From Mycobacterium asiaticum DSM 44297 (GTDB lineage: Bacteria; Actinomycetota; Actinomycetes; Mycobacteriales; Mycobacteriaceae): a DNA stretch of 64,000 nucleotides. The position numbers and the translations under genes are program-made. Below are positions 8,385-17,233 of this stretch, piece by piece; position 1 is the stretch's first letter, and every line of letters begins with the position of its first letter. Under the pieces are notes generated by a model. It had not been told where the DNA came from. It saw only the letters and a program-made list of their open reading frames with translations, and made no database searches. Location of the stretch: contig NZ_HG964936.1 of assembly GCF_000613245.1 (NCBI RefSeq), forward strand, positions 1,277,662 through 1,341,661, in the 5' to 3' direction.

Positions 8385-9577
8385 AGTCGGATCGGCACGC
8401 TGGCCGGTCCACGGACCGTATTGGTGTGCACAAAATCGACGTCGTTTTCGTCCACCTCCCATTCCGGAAACCGGGCAAGTGTCTCCTCGAGGGCAACACG
8501 GGCCTCCAGCCTGGCAAGGGCTGCACCAAGGCAGAAGTGTGATCCGTGGCCGAAGCTGATGTGACGGATGCCTTTGCGCTCGACATCGAAGGTGTCGGGA
8601 TCTTCGTACTGGCGTTCGTCGCGACCCGCCGAGCCGGTCAGCAGCGCGACCCGGGATCCGGCCGGAATAAGTGTGTTGTGGTAGGTGACGTCGCGGTAGG
8701 TGTACCGGCCCTGGACGGGAGAGGGGGCGTCGTAGCGCAGCAATTCCTCGACAGCACCTGGAATCAACTGCGGATCAGCCACAAGCTTGGCCCGCTGATC
8801 GGGGTTGCGTGCCAGCGTGAGGGCCGCCCACCCGAGTAGCCGCGCCACCGTCTCGTTGCCGGCGACGTTGATCGTCGCGACGAACATGAGCATCTCGTTA
8901 TCGTCGAGACGCCGGGATTCTTTGCCGGCCTGGACCAGATCGGTGTTCATCAGGTTGCCGACGATGTCATCGGTGGCAGAGATCCGGCGCTGTCTGATCT
9001 GCTCGGCGTAGTAGCCGAGGAGCTTGACGTTGGCGTCTTGACCTTCCTGGCTCAATTGGGCGGTGCCATCCTCGCGGTGCAGTTGCGCGTCTGACCACTC
9101 CCGCAAGTTGTCGTGATCCTCTTCGGGAAAACCGAGCAGCGAACTGATCACCATCACCGGCAATTTCATGGAGAAGTCGCGAACATAATCGAAGCCGTCG
9201 GTGCCGACGAATCTGTCCAGATAGGTCCGGCAGAGCATCCGGACCCGGTCTTCGAGGGTGGCGATCTGGGTCCGAAAAAATGTCCGGTTGACCATCTTGC
9301 GCAGCGCGGTGTGATCAGGCGGGTCCATCATGATGATCGGTCTTGGGGGCGGCCATGGGTCCTGACCGATGCCGTCAAGGGTGACCCCGTGCTCTGAAGA
9401 AAACGTCTCGGTATCCAGCGATGCCTCCAGGACATCCGTGAACCGACTCAGCGCGTAGAAGTCGTACTCCTCGTTTCGATACACGGGCGCCTCGTCGCGG
9501 AGCCGTCTCCAGACCTCGTACGGTTCCTTGTGCAGCGCACGATCGAACGGGTCCCAGCGCAGATCCACCGCCGTCAT
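8381..9577 (-). CDS. Cytochrome P450
   Basis: This 398-residue bacterial P450 has I-helix motif AGNETV, ExxR as EELLR, and heme loop FGHGSHFCLG with Cys349 as the heme ligand. AGNET replaces the more usual AGxDT/ET, with the acid-alcohol pair kept. It is divergent from the crotonase gene at 9682 and translationally coupled to the crotonase at 7581. It resembles the P450 at 76 in length and architecture, so the pathway has two separate hydroxylation steps or one duplicated step. Confidence 0.95.
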   Translation of the reverse strand: MTAVDLRWDPFDRALHKEPYEVWRRLRDEAPVYRNEEYDFYALSRFTDVLEASLDTETFSSEHGVTLDGIGQDPWPPPRPIIMMDPPDHTALRKMVNRTFFRTQIATLEDRVRMLCRTYLDRFVGTDGFDYVRDFSMKLPVMVISSLLGFPEEDHDNLREWSDAQLHREDGTAQLSQEGQDANVKLLGYYAEQIRQRRISATDDIVGNLMNTDLVQAGKESRRLDDNEMLMFVATINVAGNETVARLLGWAALTLARNPDQRAKLVADPQLIPGAVEELLRYDAPSPVQGRYTYRDVTYHNTLIPAGSRVALLTGSAGRDERQYEDPDTFDVERKGIRHISFGHGSHFCLGAALARLEARVALEETLARFPEWEVDENDVDFVHTNTVRGPASVPIRL

Positions 9578-9681
9578 TCGTTACCGCCCTTTCGTTGTAG
9601 GACAATATTACATTCTCTGTATAGTTGCACTACGACGTTGTCGACGGACGGCACCGCTCGTGTGGAGGAGGACGGAACGCA
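9578..9681. promoter_or_regulatory. Divergent promoter region, P450 and crotonase
   Basis: This AT-rich spacer between reverse P450 and forward crotonase contains the imperfect dyad GTAGGACAA...TTGCACTAC (7 of 9 matched). A strong Shine-Dalgarno GGAGGAGG at 9664-9671 precedes GTG 9682. Promoter function is inferred from the divergent layout. Confidence 0.4.
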
Positions 9682-10494
9682 GTGGAAACCCGGGAGTTCG
9701 AGCACGTCGTCTACGAAAAGGACGGCCCGATCGCACGGATCATATTGAACAATCCGGCAGCGGCGAACGCACAGTCCGCGCAGATGGTGCACGGTGTCAA
9801 CGAGGCTCTGGATGATGCCCAGTATGACTATGACATCAAGGTGGTAATCCTCAAGGCGAACGGCAAAGGCTTTTGCTCCGGCCACATCCCCACGGGTGAC
9901 TATCCGGAATTCAAGGCCGAGATCAACGCGGCGGGCAAGGTTTGGCGGTCTGCGGCTCAGCTGTTCCTGTGGCCGGTGCTCAAGCTGTGGGAGTTCCCCA
10001 AGCCCCTGATAGCACAGGTGCACGGCTACGCGATCGGTGGCGGCACCACCTGGGCGCTCATCCCCGAGATCACGGTTTGCTCCGACGACACATGGTTCCA
10101 GATGCCGTTGGTGCCCGGGTTTGGGCTGCCCGGCTCGGAAACCATGTTCGAGCCTTGGGTATTCATGAACTACAAGCGTGCTGCCGAATACCTCTATACC
10201 GCACAGCGTCTGACGGCCGCGCAGGCGCTGGAGTTCGGCTTGGTCAACAGGGTGGTGCCGGGCGACGAGTTGGAGGCGACGGTTGAGGAACTGGCCGCGA
10301 AGATTTCCAAGGCGCCGCTGATCACCTTGCAAGCAACGAAATCCGGCATCATCCGGGCATGGGAAACGATGGGGTTCCGCACCCATCAGCAAGCCAGCAA
10401 CGACCTGCAGGCGGTCGTGACCGGCAGTGAGGAATTCCGACAGTATATGGCGGAGCTGATGAAGAAGAGTGCCAAACCCAGCGAACGAACCTGA
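9682..10494 (+). CDS. Enoyl-CoA hydratase/isomerase (crotonase family)
   Basis: This 270-residue crotonase has an oxyanion-hole segment with KGFCSGHIPTGDYPEF and VHGYAIGGGTTWALIPEI. The larger loop between them (KVWRSAAQLFLWPVLKLWEFPK) suits a bulky acyl-CoA. GTG 9682 is chosen because GGAGGAGG sits ten bases before it; an earlier in-frame ATG at 9625 lies in the promoter region. The stop is followed two bases later by the acyl-CoA dehydrogenase at 10497, so the two are co-transcribed. Confidence 0.92.
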   Translation: METREFEHVVYEKDGPIARIILNNPAAANAQSAQMVHGVNEALDDAQYDYDIKVVILKANGKGFCSGHIPTGDYPEFKAEINAAGKVWRSAAQLFLWPVLKLWEFPKPLIAQVHGYAIGGGTTWALIPEITVCSDDTWFQMPLVPGFGLPGSETMFEPWVFMNYKRAAEYLYTAQRLTAAQALEFGLVNRVVPGDELEATVEELAAKISKAPLITLQATKSGIIRAWETMGFRTHQQASNDLQAVVTGSEEFRQYMAELMKKSAKPSERT

Positions 10495-10496
10495 GC

Positions 10497-11699
10497 ATGC
10501 CGCTCAAACCGATCGTCCGCTTCGGTGACGACCCAAGTATCGAGGAACTTCGATCCGCGATCCGACATTGGTTGGCAGACAATCTGACCGACGAGTTCCG
10601 ACGGACCGCGGCTAACCCCGACTACCTCCCACGTGATGCCCACGAGCGGGCAGTTGCCTTTTGCAAGAAGTTGCATGCACAGGGTTGGTTCGTGCCGCAC
10701 TGGCCCGCGCTTTATGGCGGCGGCGGCCGCGATGTTGTCGAGCAGGTGGTGATCCGCGAGGAACTGGCCTATGGCGGCGCTCCCCTGGTCAACACCAACG
10801 GGGTGAACATGTTAGCGCCGGTGTTGTTCAAGTATGGGACGCCCGAACAGAAAGAAGAACACCTCCCGGCAATCGCGCGGTCCGAACGCATGTGGGCCCA
10901 GGGCTATTCGGAGCCGGAAGCCGGGTCGGACCTCGCCGCGCTGCGCATGACCGCCCATCGCGACGGCGACTACTACGTGCTCGACGGCCAGAAGACCTGG
11001 ACCAGCAACGGCGTGCTAGCCGATTGGATCTTCGTGCTGGCCCGCACAGCGCCCGTGACGGGCAAGCGGCAGGAGGGAATTTCCTTCTTCCTCGTCGATC
11101 TTGATTCGCCGGGGATCACCCGTCGGCCGATCCGGTCGATGACCGGCTATCCCACTTTTGCGGAGGAATTCTTCGACGGTGTACGGGTTCCGGCCGCCAA
11201 TATGGTCGGGGCAGAAGGCGACGGGTGGCGGGTTGGCAAGGCGCTGCTGGATGCCGAGCGATCGAATATCACCAGGGCCGCGCAGGCCCAGCGTTACCTC
11301 GACGAATTGATCGACTGGTGCCGCTCCCAGCGGGGCGCGGCGTCCGATCCGCTAGCCGATCCGGCTCATCGCATTGCATTGGCGCGCGTCGTCGAACGCG
11401 TCGAGGTGGGCCGTGCTTTGTCCTACCGGGTGGCCCACCAGCAGGCCGCCGGAGCCTTGGACCCCGCGCTGCCGTCGCTGTCCAAGCTGTACCACTCCGA
11501 GCTGACAGCCGAATTGCGGGCGTTGGGTGCCCAAATTCTAGGCCCCGCAGGGGAACTGTTGCCAGCCGATCCCGAAGCAGTTCTTGACGGCCACTTTTCC
11601 GAGGGATTGCTCTTGTCCTTATTGCATTCGATCGGGGGCGGTACCAGCGAGATTCAGCGCGATCTGATATCCACGACCGGTCTCGGCATGCCGCGCTGA
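10497..11699 (+). CDS. Acyl-CoA dehydrogenase
   Basis: This 400-residue enzyme has middle-domain signatures WAQGYSEPEAGSDLAALRM and GQKTWTSNGVLADWIF. The C-terminal FAD-dimer motif is SIGGGTSEIQRDLIS, without the YEGT Glu, as in mycobacterial steroid-type dehydrogenases. No second dehydrogenase is adjacent, so it is either a homomer or pairs with a distant subunit such as the one at 27138. It follows a crotonase by two bases, giving a desaturation and hydration pair. Confidence 0.93.
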   Translation: MPLKPIVRFGDDPSIEELRSAIRHWLADNLTDEFRRTAANPDYLPRDAHERAVAFCKKLHAQGWFVPHWPALYGGGGRDVVEQVVIREELAYGGAPLVNTNGVNMLAPVLFKYGTPEQKEEHLPAIARSERMWAQGYSEPEAGSDLAALRMTAHRDGDYYVLDGQKTWTSNGVLADWIFVLARTAPVTGKRQEGISFFLVDLDSPGITRRPIRSMTGYPTFAEEFFDGVRVPAANMVGAEGDGWRVGKALLDAERSNITRAAQAQRYLDELIDWCRSQRGAASDPLADPAHRIALARVVERVEVGRALSYRVAHQQAAGALDPALPSLSKLYHSELTAELRALGAQILGPAGELLPADPEAVLDGHFSEGLLLSLLHSIGGGTSEIQRDLISTTGLGMPR

Positions 11700-11705
11700 C
11701 CAATA

Positions 11706-12470
11706 TCAGGAGAACGCCGCTCGACCCTCAACCGCTGCCGAGCGCTGCTGGGCCACTGTCGCCATTGTCAGCTCGAGCGGGTGGAAGGCGGCGAGTTGGA
11801 CGCTTTCTGCCGAATTGATCAGTCGTTTGGTCATTTCCACAGCACCCGGATCGGCTTGGGCCAACTCGACGGCGATAGCGAGCGCCCGGTCTACCGTCGT
11901 GCCAGGCTTCGCCACTTCGCTGACTAAGCCCATCCGTTCGGCGTCCACGGCCGAGAGGCGAGATCCACGCAACAGCAACGACGACGCACGTTGGCGACCC
12001 AGCTGTTGCGTCAACCGCCACGCCAGCCCGCCATCGGGCACGACCGCGCGCGCCACAAAGGGCGCTGCGAAGAATGCATCTTCGGCAGCAATGACCAGAT
12101 CGCAGGACAGCGCCAGACTCCAACCGAGGCCGATGGCGCCACCCTCGACCGCAGCGATCGAAGCCACCGGCAAGGCCCTGAGTTGCTCGAGCACTCGCTG
12201 GGCGTGCTCGACCCGGCCCGCCGGCGCCAGGGGACCGGTGCCGTGCGCCGGTCCGGTTTTCAAATCTCCGCCGGCGCTGAAGAATTCGCTTGCACCGGTC
12301 AGTACCAGACCACGGGCACCGGTAGCGATGACTTCGTCAAGCGTCGCCGACAGTTCAGTCCAAGACTCGTAGCGCAACGCGTTGCGTTGCCGGGGTCGGT
12401 TCAGTAGGACCACCGCGATACCGTCACGGTCGTCGCGCCGGATCAGTGGCTCAGATTGGTCGTTTGGCAT
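11706..12470 (-). CDS. Enoyl-CoA hydratase/isomerase (crotonase family)
   Basis: This 254-residue crotonase has oxyanion motif EFFSAGGDLKTG and AVEGGAIGLGWSLALSCDLV, then PFVARAVVPDGGLAWRLTQ. The C-terminus stops at AVEGRAAFS, about ten residues shorter than most relatives. The start ATG directly abuts the stop of the upstream crotonase at 12471 (TAG-ATG), so both are translated from one message. Two crotonases in tandem suggest successive or alternative substrates. Confidence 0.9.
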   Translation of the reverse strand: MPNDQSEPLIRRDDRDGIAVVLLNRPRQRNALRYESWTELSATLDEVIATGARGLVLTGASEFFSAGGDLKTGPAHGTGPLAPAGRVEHAQRVLEQLRALPVASIAAVEGGAIGLGWSLALSCDLVIAAEDAFFAAPFVARAVVPDGGLAWRLTQQLGRQRASSLLLRGSRLSAVDAERMGLVSEVAKPGTTVDRALAIAVELAQADPGAVEMTKRLINSAESVQLAAFHPLELTMATVAQQRSAAVEGRAAFS

Positions 12471-13274
12471 CTACCGGCCAAGGAACTTGTCGATCGCTGC
12501 CCGGTGCTCTGGGGTGGTGAAACACTCGGTCTCGGCTGAAATCCCGTATTCGAGAATGCCGATCAACGCGCGATGGGCGTGCAGGTTCAGCGTCCGTTTG
12601 GTGTCCTGCACGGCGCGCGGAGGGAGCGCGGCGAGGCGATGGGCCAGAGCCAGCCCCTCCTGTTTGACCTGAGCATGCGGCACCACCCGGTTGGCCAGGC
12701 CGAGCTCGACGGCTTTGTCGGCCTTGATGCGTTCGCCGAGCAACAGGTATTCCTTCGCCTTGAGCAAGCTCATCAGCAGCGGCCAGAGTACGGATCCGCC
12801 GTCGCCGGCGACAAGTCCGCTTGCGACGTGGGTGTCAGCGAAGAACGAGCGATCCGACATCAATACGATGTCGCACAGTACCGCGATGCTGCAGCCGAAA
12901 CCCACGGCCGGGCCGTTGACGGCCGCCACTACCGGCAGCGGAAAGTCAACCATGTCGCGCACGATGCGCCGGGCATCACGCATCCCGGCTCGACGGGTCA
13001 CGGGATTGTTGACGTGCGTCTCGAGCCATTCGACCAGGTTTCCGCCGGCGGAGAAGTAGTCGCCTGCGCCGGTGATCAGCACCGCGCGGGCTTCCGCGTC
13101 CTCGGCCAGGGCATCCCATAGTCGGGTGAAGGCGGTGTGCATGCGATTGTTGACCGCGTTGGCGTCATCTGGGTTGTTGAGGGTGACGATTCGTACCGGA
13201 CCGTCTGCGGCCACCAGGATCTCGTCGCATCCGGTCAGATCCGGTGTGCCCTGCGGCAGCTCGTTCATTGACAT
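12471..13274 (-). CDS. Enoyl-CoA hydratase/isomerase (crotonase family)
   Basis: This roughly 267-residue crotonase has DYFSAGGNLVEWLE and VNGPAVGFGCSIAVLCDIVL, then THVASGLVAGDGGSVLWPL. ATG 13274 (or the second ATG at 13268) is chosen; the open frame runs back to 13520 but that part overlaps the divergent TetR gene and lacks family similarity. It heads a two-gene reverse operon with the crotonase at 11706 and shares its upstream region with a TetR regulator. Confidence 0.9.
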   Translation of the reverse strand: MSMNELPQGTPDLTGCDEILVAADGPVRIVTLNNPDDANAVNNRMHTAFTRLWDALAEDAEARAVLITGAGDYFSAGGNLVEWLETHVNNPVTRRAGMRDARRIVRDMVDFPLPVVAAVNGPAVGFGCSIAVLCDIVLMSDRSFFADTHVASGLVAGDGGSVLWPLLMSLLKAKEYLLLGERIKADKAVELGLANRVVPHAQVKQEGLALAHRLAALPPRAVQDTKRTLNLHAHRALIGILEYGISAETECFTTPEHRAAIDKFLGR

Positions 13275-13362
13275 AGATAATAGAACACAGAGTGTATATG
13301 TGTCATACATCGAGTGGCCTCGCCTCGTCGCGACGGAGGGCCGCCGCATATTGTCGTGAGTT
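13275..13362. promoter_or_regulatory. Divergent promoter with ACAC-N2-AGTG-N5-GTGT motif
   Basis: The spacer between the crotonase operon and the TetR gene carries ACACA (13285-13289) and TGTGT (13299-13303) as inverted arms nine bases apart. The same spacing and AGTG core recur at 24038-24056 before another crotonase gene. Location beside a TetR gene makes this a plausible autoregulatory operator. Confidence 0.5.
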
Positions 13363-14004
13363 ATGACACCCGCACGATCAAAACCGGCCGGTCGGGAGGC
13401 GCAGCGGCTGGAAACCCGCGAGCGCATCTTTGAAGCCGCCATCGCGGAGTTCAAGCGTAATGGAATGACCGGCTCGGATATCAATTCGATTGCCGCCGCA
13501 GTAGGCGTGGCGCGAGGCACCTTCTACTTCCACTTCCCCACCAAAGAGCATGTCGCTTTCGAGTTGATGAGGCGTGAAGAGCAGAGCATCGTAGACGACG
13601 TGCGAATTGCGCTGACGAATGTGTCGGACATCCAGGCGCTACTAAGGGTTGTGGTGCGTCGGGTCGTCGAAGCGGAAGATCAACTGGGCAGCTTGCTGTT
13701 TCGTGACCTACTGAGTATCTACTTCACGGCGAACCAGCTGGAACTCGGCAATGTGTCGGAGCACCCTGTCGCTGTCTTGGTCATTGACGAACTAGAGAAG
13801 GCGCGCCGGCGCGGCGAAGTCGACCGTGACCTGAACGCCGCCAATACCGCTAAGTTCTTCCTGCTCGGCGTATACGGGCTGCTGATCACGAGCCGGGACT
13901 CACCTGACGTTCGCAACGTCGTGCTCGACGATTACCTGACGTTCTTCTGCCGAGGTCTGGAGTCCGGATCGACCAAGCCTGGGCACAGTCAACAGCCCCA
14001 GTGA
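13363..14004 (+). CDS. TetR family transcriptional regulator
   Basis: This 213-residue repressor has an N-terminal DNA-binding domain: ETRERIFEAAIAEFKRNG, then the helix-turn-helix with AVGVARGTFYFHFPTKEHVAFEL. The C-terminal ligand domain is helical with no recognised signature. It is divergent from two crotonase genes and ends two bases from the convergent crotonase at 14006. The likely role is a local repressor released by a pathway acyl-CoA or other intermediate; the ligand is unknown. Confidence 0.92.
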   Translation: MTPARSKPAGREAQRLETRERIFEAAIAEFKRNGMTGSDINSIAAAVGVARGTFYFHFPTKEHVAFELMRREEQSIVDDVRIALTNVSDIQALLRVVVRRVVEAEDQLGSLLFRDLLSIYFTANQLELGNVSEHPVAVLVIDELEKARRRGEVDRDLNAANTAKFFLLGVYGLLITSRDSPDVRNVVLDDYLTFFCRGLESGSTKPGHSQQPQ

Positions 14005-14005
14005 G

Positions 14006-14851
14006 TCAGGTCTGATCGGGCAACCAGTCAGGGCGGCGGGTCTCGACAAACGCGTCGCGGTCATGGCTCACCCGCCATTGCGGGGCTCGCTTCTGCAGAA
14101 ACGCGGTGAAGGCTTCAATCTGCTCGGCGGTACCGATCGACGACCAGTAGCCGGAGACGTCGACGGCTGGCAGCGCACGGGCCATCTCCCGCTTGACCGC
14201 GGCGCGTGCTGCTGGGCCCGTCTTGCGGACCCGATCCAGCAATGCGTCAACCTCGTCTCGTAGGTTGTCGTGCGCCACCACCTTGCCGACCAGGCCTAGC
14301 CGCTCAGCCTCGGCTGCATCGATCCAATCGTTGCCGTAGATCAGGTGATTGGCCCGCAGTGTGCCCAGGCGTTGCGGCAGTCGGGCGGCGACAAACGCTT
14401 CGTATACGCCGCGAGTCAGGTCGGGAACCCGGAACCGCGCGCGGTCGGAGGCAATGACCAGATCCGCGAACAGCGTCATGACGAGACCACCGCCCAGTGC
14501 AATGCCGTTGACCGCGCAGACAACCAATTTCGGTATCCTGCCTAAGGTTTCGAACGGCGTCCCGTCGTAGGACTCGGTAAAGGCATCCCAACGCCGATCC
14601 GGATTGCCGACGGCATTCATGTCACCGCCAGCGCAAAACGACTCGCCGGTGCCGGTAATCAGCAGAAAGTCCAGTCCGGGTTCGTCAGCTACGATCATCG
14701 CGGCGCGCTTGATGCCGTGGTATCCGTCCGCGGTTACGGCGTTCTTCTTCTCCGGCCGGTTGATGGTGACAGTCAGGGTGTCGCCCTCGATTTTTCCGGA
14801 CAATTCGGCTGTGCCCAGGTCGATCTCGACCGATTTCGGTAGTGCGGTCAC
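14006..14851 (-). CDS. Enoyl-CoA hydratase/isomerase (crotonase family)
   Basis: This 281-residue crotonase has ESFCAGGDMNAVGNPDRRW and AVNGIALGGGLVMTLFADLV, followed by VPDLTRGVYEAFVAARLPQR. It starts with GTG overlapping the lipoyl-protein stop (GTGA, 14848-14851). It is the last gene of the reverse unit containing the E1-like dehydrogenase, so it may act on the acyl-CoA that enters or leaves that step. Confidence 0.91.
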   Translation of the reverse strand: MTALPKSVEIDLGTAELSGKIEGDTLTVTINRPEKKNAVTADGYHGIKRAAMIVADEPGLDFLLITGTGESFCAGGDMNAVGNPDRRWDAFTESYDGTPFETLGRIPKLVVCAVNGIALGGGLVMTLFADLVIASDRARFRVPDLTRGVYEAFVAARLPQRLGTLRANHLIYGNDWIDAAEAERLGLVGKVVAHDNLRDEVDALLDRVRKTGPAARAAVKREMARALPAVDVSGYWSSIGTAEQIEAFTAFLQKRAPQWRVSHDRDAFVETRRPDWLPDQT

Positions 14852-15081
14852 TGCTCGTCAATCACCGCGAGCAATTTGCCAACGTCATAAGTGTTGCCTG
14901 CCTCCACTTTCCAGGCGACCACTCCGGTGGCGGGTGCTTCAATGTCCATTTCGACCTTGTCGGTGGCGATCTGGTAGAGCGGATCCCCTTCGGCAACCCG
15001 TGCGCCGTCAGCCACGTGCAGCTGAATCAGCTCTGCTTCGGTGATCGCGTCACCCGGTTTGGGCATCCGTATCTCGATCAA
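14848..15081 (-). CDS. Free-standing lipoyl (biotinyl/lipoyl attachment) domain protein
   Basis: This 77-residue protein is nothing but a lipoyl domain. The modified lysine is Lys42 in the hairpin IATDKVEMDIEAP. It lacks the peripheral-subunit-binding and acyltransferase domains that follow the lipoyl domain in normal E2 proteins. It starts with TTG overlapping the stop of the fused E1 gene (TTGA), which argues that it is the E1's lipoyl carrier. Biotin attachment is unlikely because the AMKM motif is absent; the DKVE context is typical of lipoylation. Confidence 0.9.
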   Translation of the reverse strand: MIEIRMPKPGDAITEAELIQLHVADGARVAEGDPLYQIATDKVEMDIEAPATGVVAWKVEAGNTYDVGKLLAVIDEQ

Positions 15082-17096
15082 AGTACCCTCCTGACGGCGT
15101 CAACGATTCGGGCGGCGTCCGGACGGCAGGCAGCCTCCAGCGTCGCCGCGCGTGGGACGGGGGTGTACGTGCCGGCGACGCGCTGAATGGGGCTGGTCAG
15201 CACACCGAACAATTCGGTGCCGACCGCAGCCGCGATTTCCGCTCCGGGGCCGCAGAATCCCACCGACTCGTGCGCCACGATCAACCGGCGGGTCTTCCGC
15301 GCCGAATCTACGACGGTAGCCAGGTCGAGCGGAACCAGCGTCCTTAGATCGACGACCTCAACGGAAACGCCCTCGCTTTCAAGCTGGTTGGCGGCTCCGA
15401 GTGCGGCGTGCACGGTGCTGCCGTAGCTGCAGATCGTGACGTCGGTACCGAGCCGCTTGACGTCGGCCTGCCCAAGCGGGATCAGGTAGTCGGCCGTCGG
15501 CACCGGTCCCTTGCCGCCTCCGTAGAACAGCTTCATCGACTCGATGAACAGACACGGGTCATCCTCTGCCAGGCACGCATTGAGCAGACCCACCGCGTCG
15601 GCGGCGGTACTGGGCCACACCACTTTGATACCGGGGGTGTGCATCGCCCAAGCCTCGAACGCCTGCGAGTGCTGGGGCCCGGCGGCAGTGCCAACCATGG
15701 CTCGGATGATCATGGGCGCACCTTTTCGGCCGCCCGACATGTAGCGGATCTTCGCCGCATGGTTCGCGATCTGGTCCATCGCCACCCCAAGGAAATCGAC
15801 GAACATCAACTCGGCCACTGGCCGCATTCCGGCCAGCGAGGCGCCGAGGGCCGCGCCGATGATCGACGATTCGGCGATCGGCGTGTCGCGAACTCGTTCA
15901 GCCCCGTATTTGGTGGAGAGTCCCGCGGTGATCTTGAACATTCCGCCGGCCGGATCGGCGATGTCCTCGCCGAGCAGGATGATCGAATCGTCGGCGGCCA
16001 TGGCGCGGTCCAGCGTACGGTGAATCGCTTGCACCAGGCCGAGGTTCTCGGTCTCGCCGCTGGGTATGGCGGCGCGCTCGGTCACCGCCGACGCTAGCTC
16101 GATCCCGTTGTGGGCGAATACGTCTCGGGTGAGTTCGTCGAGTGACGGCGGCTCGGCCTCGCGGGCCGCGGTGAAGGCCGTATCAATCTCGGAGATGAGT
16201 TCGGCGTCGAGTCGGTCGAGTTCGGCTTCGGAGGTCACGCCGTGTTCGATGAGTCGGCGACGGTAGTTGTCGAATGGCGGGTTTGCGCGTCTGGCGGCAA
16301 GTTCGTCCGGATCGGCGTAGGGCATCTGGTCACCGAAATAATGGCCCTGCAACCGGTAGCCGACGGCTTCGACGAACGAGGGGCCGCCCCCGGATCGGGC
16401 GCGCTCCACTGCGCTCGTTACTGCGCTGTAGACGAGCTCGGGGTCGGTCCCGTCGACGCTCGCGCCGGGCATCCCGTAGCCGGCGGCGCGGTCGGACAGG
16501 CGTTCGGTGCGGGTGTAGCCGGCAATCGGCGTACATTCTGCCCAGGCGTTGTTCTGGCAGAAGAACACCACCGGCAGCCGCCAGAGCGAGGCCATGTTCA
16601 TGGCCTCGTGCACGTAACCGATGCTGGTGGCGCCGTCCCCGAAGCTCACCAACACCACCTGGTCGCTGCGCCTCATCGACGCGGCAAGGGCAATCCCGTT
16701 CGCGATGAGTGGCCCCGCGCCGACAATGCCGGTGGTCCAAGCGATGCCGTGGTCGGGGTCGTATATGCCCATAGCCCCGGCCTTGCCTTTCGACAGGCCG
16801 GTGCTTCTGCCCAGTATCTCCCCGAAATAGCCAGCCAGATCAATGCCTTTGGCCACCACATCGCCCAAACCGCGGTAGGTGGTCACGATCTGGTCGTCGT
16901 CGGCCAGCGCGAGCGCCGCCCCTGCCGACATCGCCTCCTGGCCGTCGACAGGCCAGTAACTCATCGCGATTTCACCGGACGACAGCCCCTTGCGGACACG
17001 CTGATCGGCGTGGTGCACCTTGCTCATCAGCCGGTACAGCTCAACGGCACGGTCGCTGCTGAGCGTTTGATACCCGACATCCACCGGCGTCGCCAT
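15078..17096 (-). CDS. Fused alpha/beta E1 component of a thiamine-dependent 2-oxoacid dehydrogenase
   Basis: This 672-residue protein joins E1 alpha and E1 beta in one chain. The alpha half (about 1-330) has the thiamine diphosphate motif GDG at 153-155 ending in NN at 182-183. The beta half (about 350-672) carries ILLGEDIADPAGGMFKITAG and the E1-beta C-domain (VEVVDLRTLVPLD). ATG 17096 follows GAAGGAG and is preferred to an upstream ATG. The enzyme decarboxylates a 2-oxoacid and reductively acylates a lipoyl lysine, probably on the 77-residue partner. No E2 acyltransferase or E3 lies in the window. Acetoin- or branched-chain-type substrates are possible; the real one is unknown. Confidence 0.92.
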   Translation of the reverse strand: MATPVDVGYQTLSSDRAVELYRLMSKVHHADQRVRKGLSSGEIAMSYWPVDGQEAMSAGAALALADDDQIVTTYRGLGDVVAKGIDLAGYFGEILGRSTGLSKGKAGAMGIYDPDHGIAWTTGIVGAGPLIANGIALAASMRRSDQVVLVSFGDGATSIGYVHEAMNMASLWRLPVVFFCQNNAWAECTPIAGYTRTERLSDRAAGYGMPGASVDGTDPELVYSAVTSAVERARSGGGPSFVEAVGYRLQGHYFGDQMPYADPDELAARRANPPFDNYRRRLIEHGVTSEAELDRLDAELISEIDTAFTAAREAEPPSLDELTRDVFAHNGIELASAVTERAAIPSGETENLGLVQAIHRTLDRAMAADDSIILLGEDIADPAGGMFKITAGLSTKYGAERVRDTPIAESSIIGAALGASLAGMRPVAELMFVDFLGVAMDQIANHAAKIRYMSGGRKGAPMIIRAMVGTAAGPQHSQAFEAWAMHTPGIKVVWPSTAADAVGLLNACLAEDDPCLFIESMKLFYGGGKGPVPTADYLIPLGQADVKRLGTDVTICSYGSTVHAALGAANQLESEGVSVEVVDLRTLVPLDLATVVDSARKTRRLIVAHESVGFCGPGAEIAAAVGTELFGVLTSPIQRVAGTYTPVPRAATLEAACRPDAARIVDAVRRVL

Positions 17097-17128
17097 CGGC
17101 GCTCCTTCCATCTGACGGCGAGTCTACA

Positions 17129-17154
17129 ATATGACGAATTATGTTCAGTCGTAT
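17129..17154. promoter_or_regulatory. Inverted repeat ATATGAC-N12-GTCGTAT before the E1 gene
   Basis: Seven-base arms, 6 of 7 paired, lie 12 bases apart just upstream of the E1 gene and overlap the end of the restored SnoaL-like gene. Arm length and spacing match the site at 6648-6673, though the sequence differs. It may mark an internal promoter for the E1-lipoyl-crotonase unit. Confidence 0.3.
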
Positions 17155-17233
17155 CGTGAGGTGCCCATTTCCGCGACCGCGTTGTCGAGCTGCGCCGTGA
17201 CCAGCATCCGATCGAAGTAGCAGCGCTCCAGGA

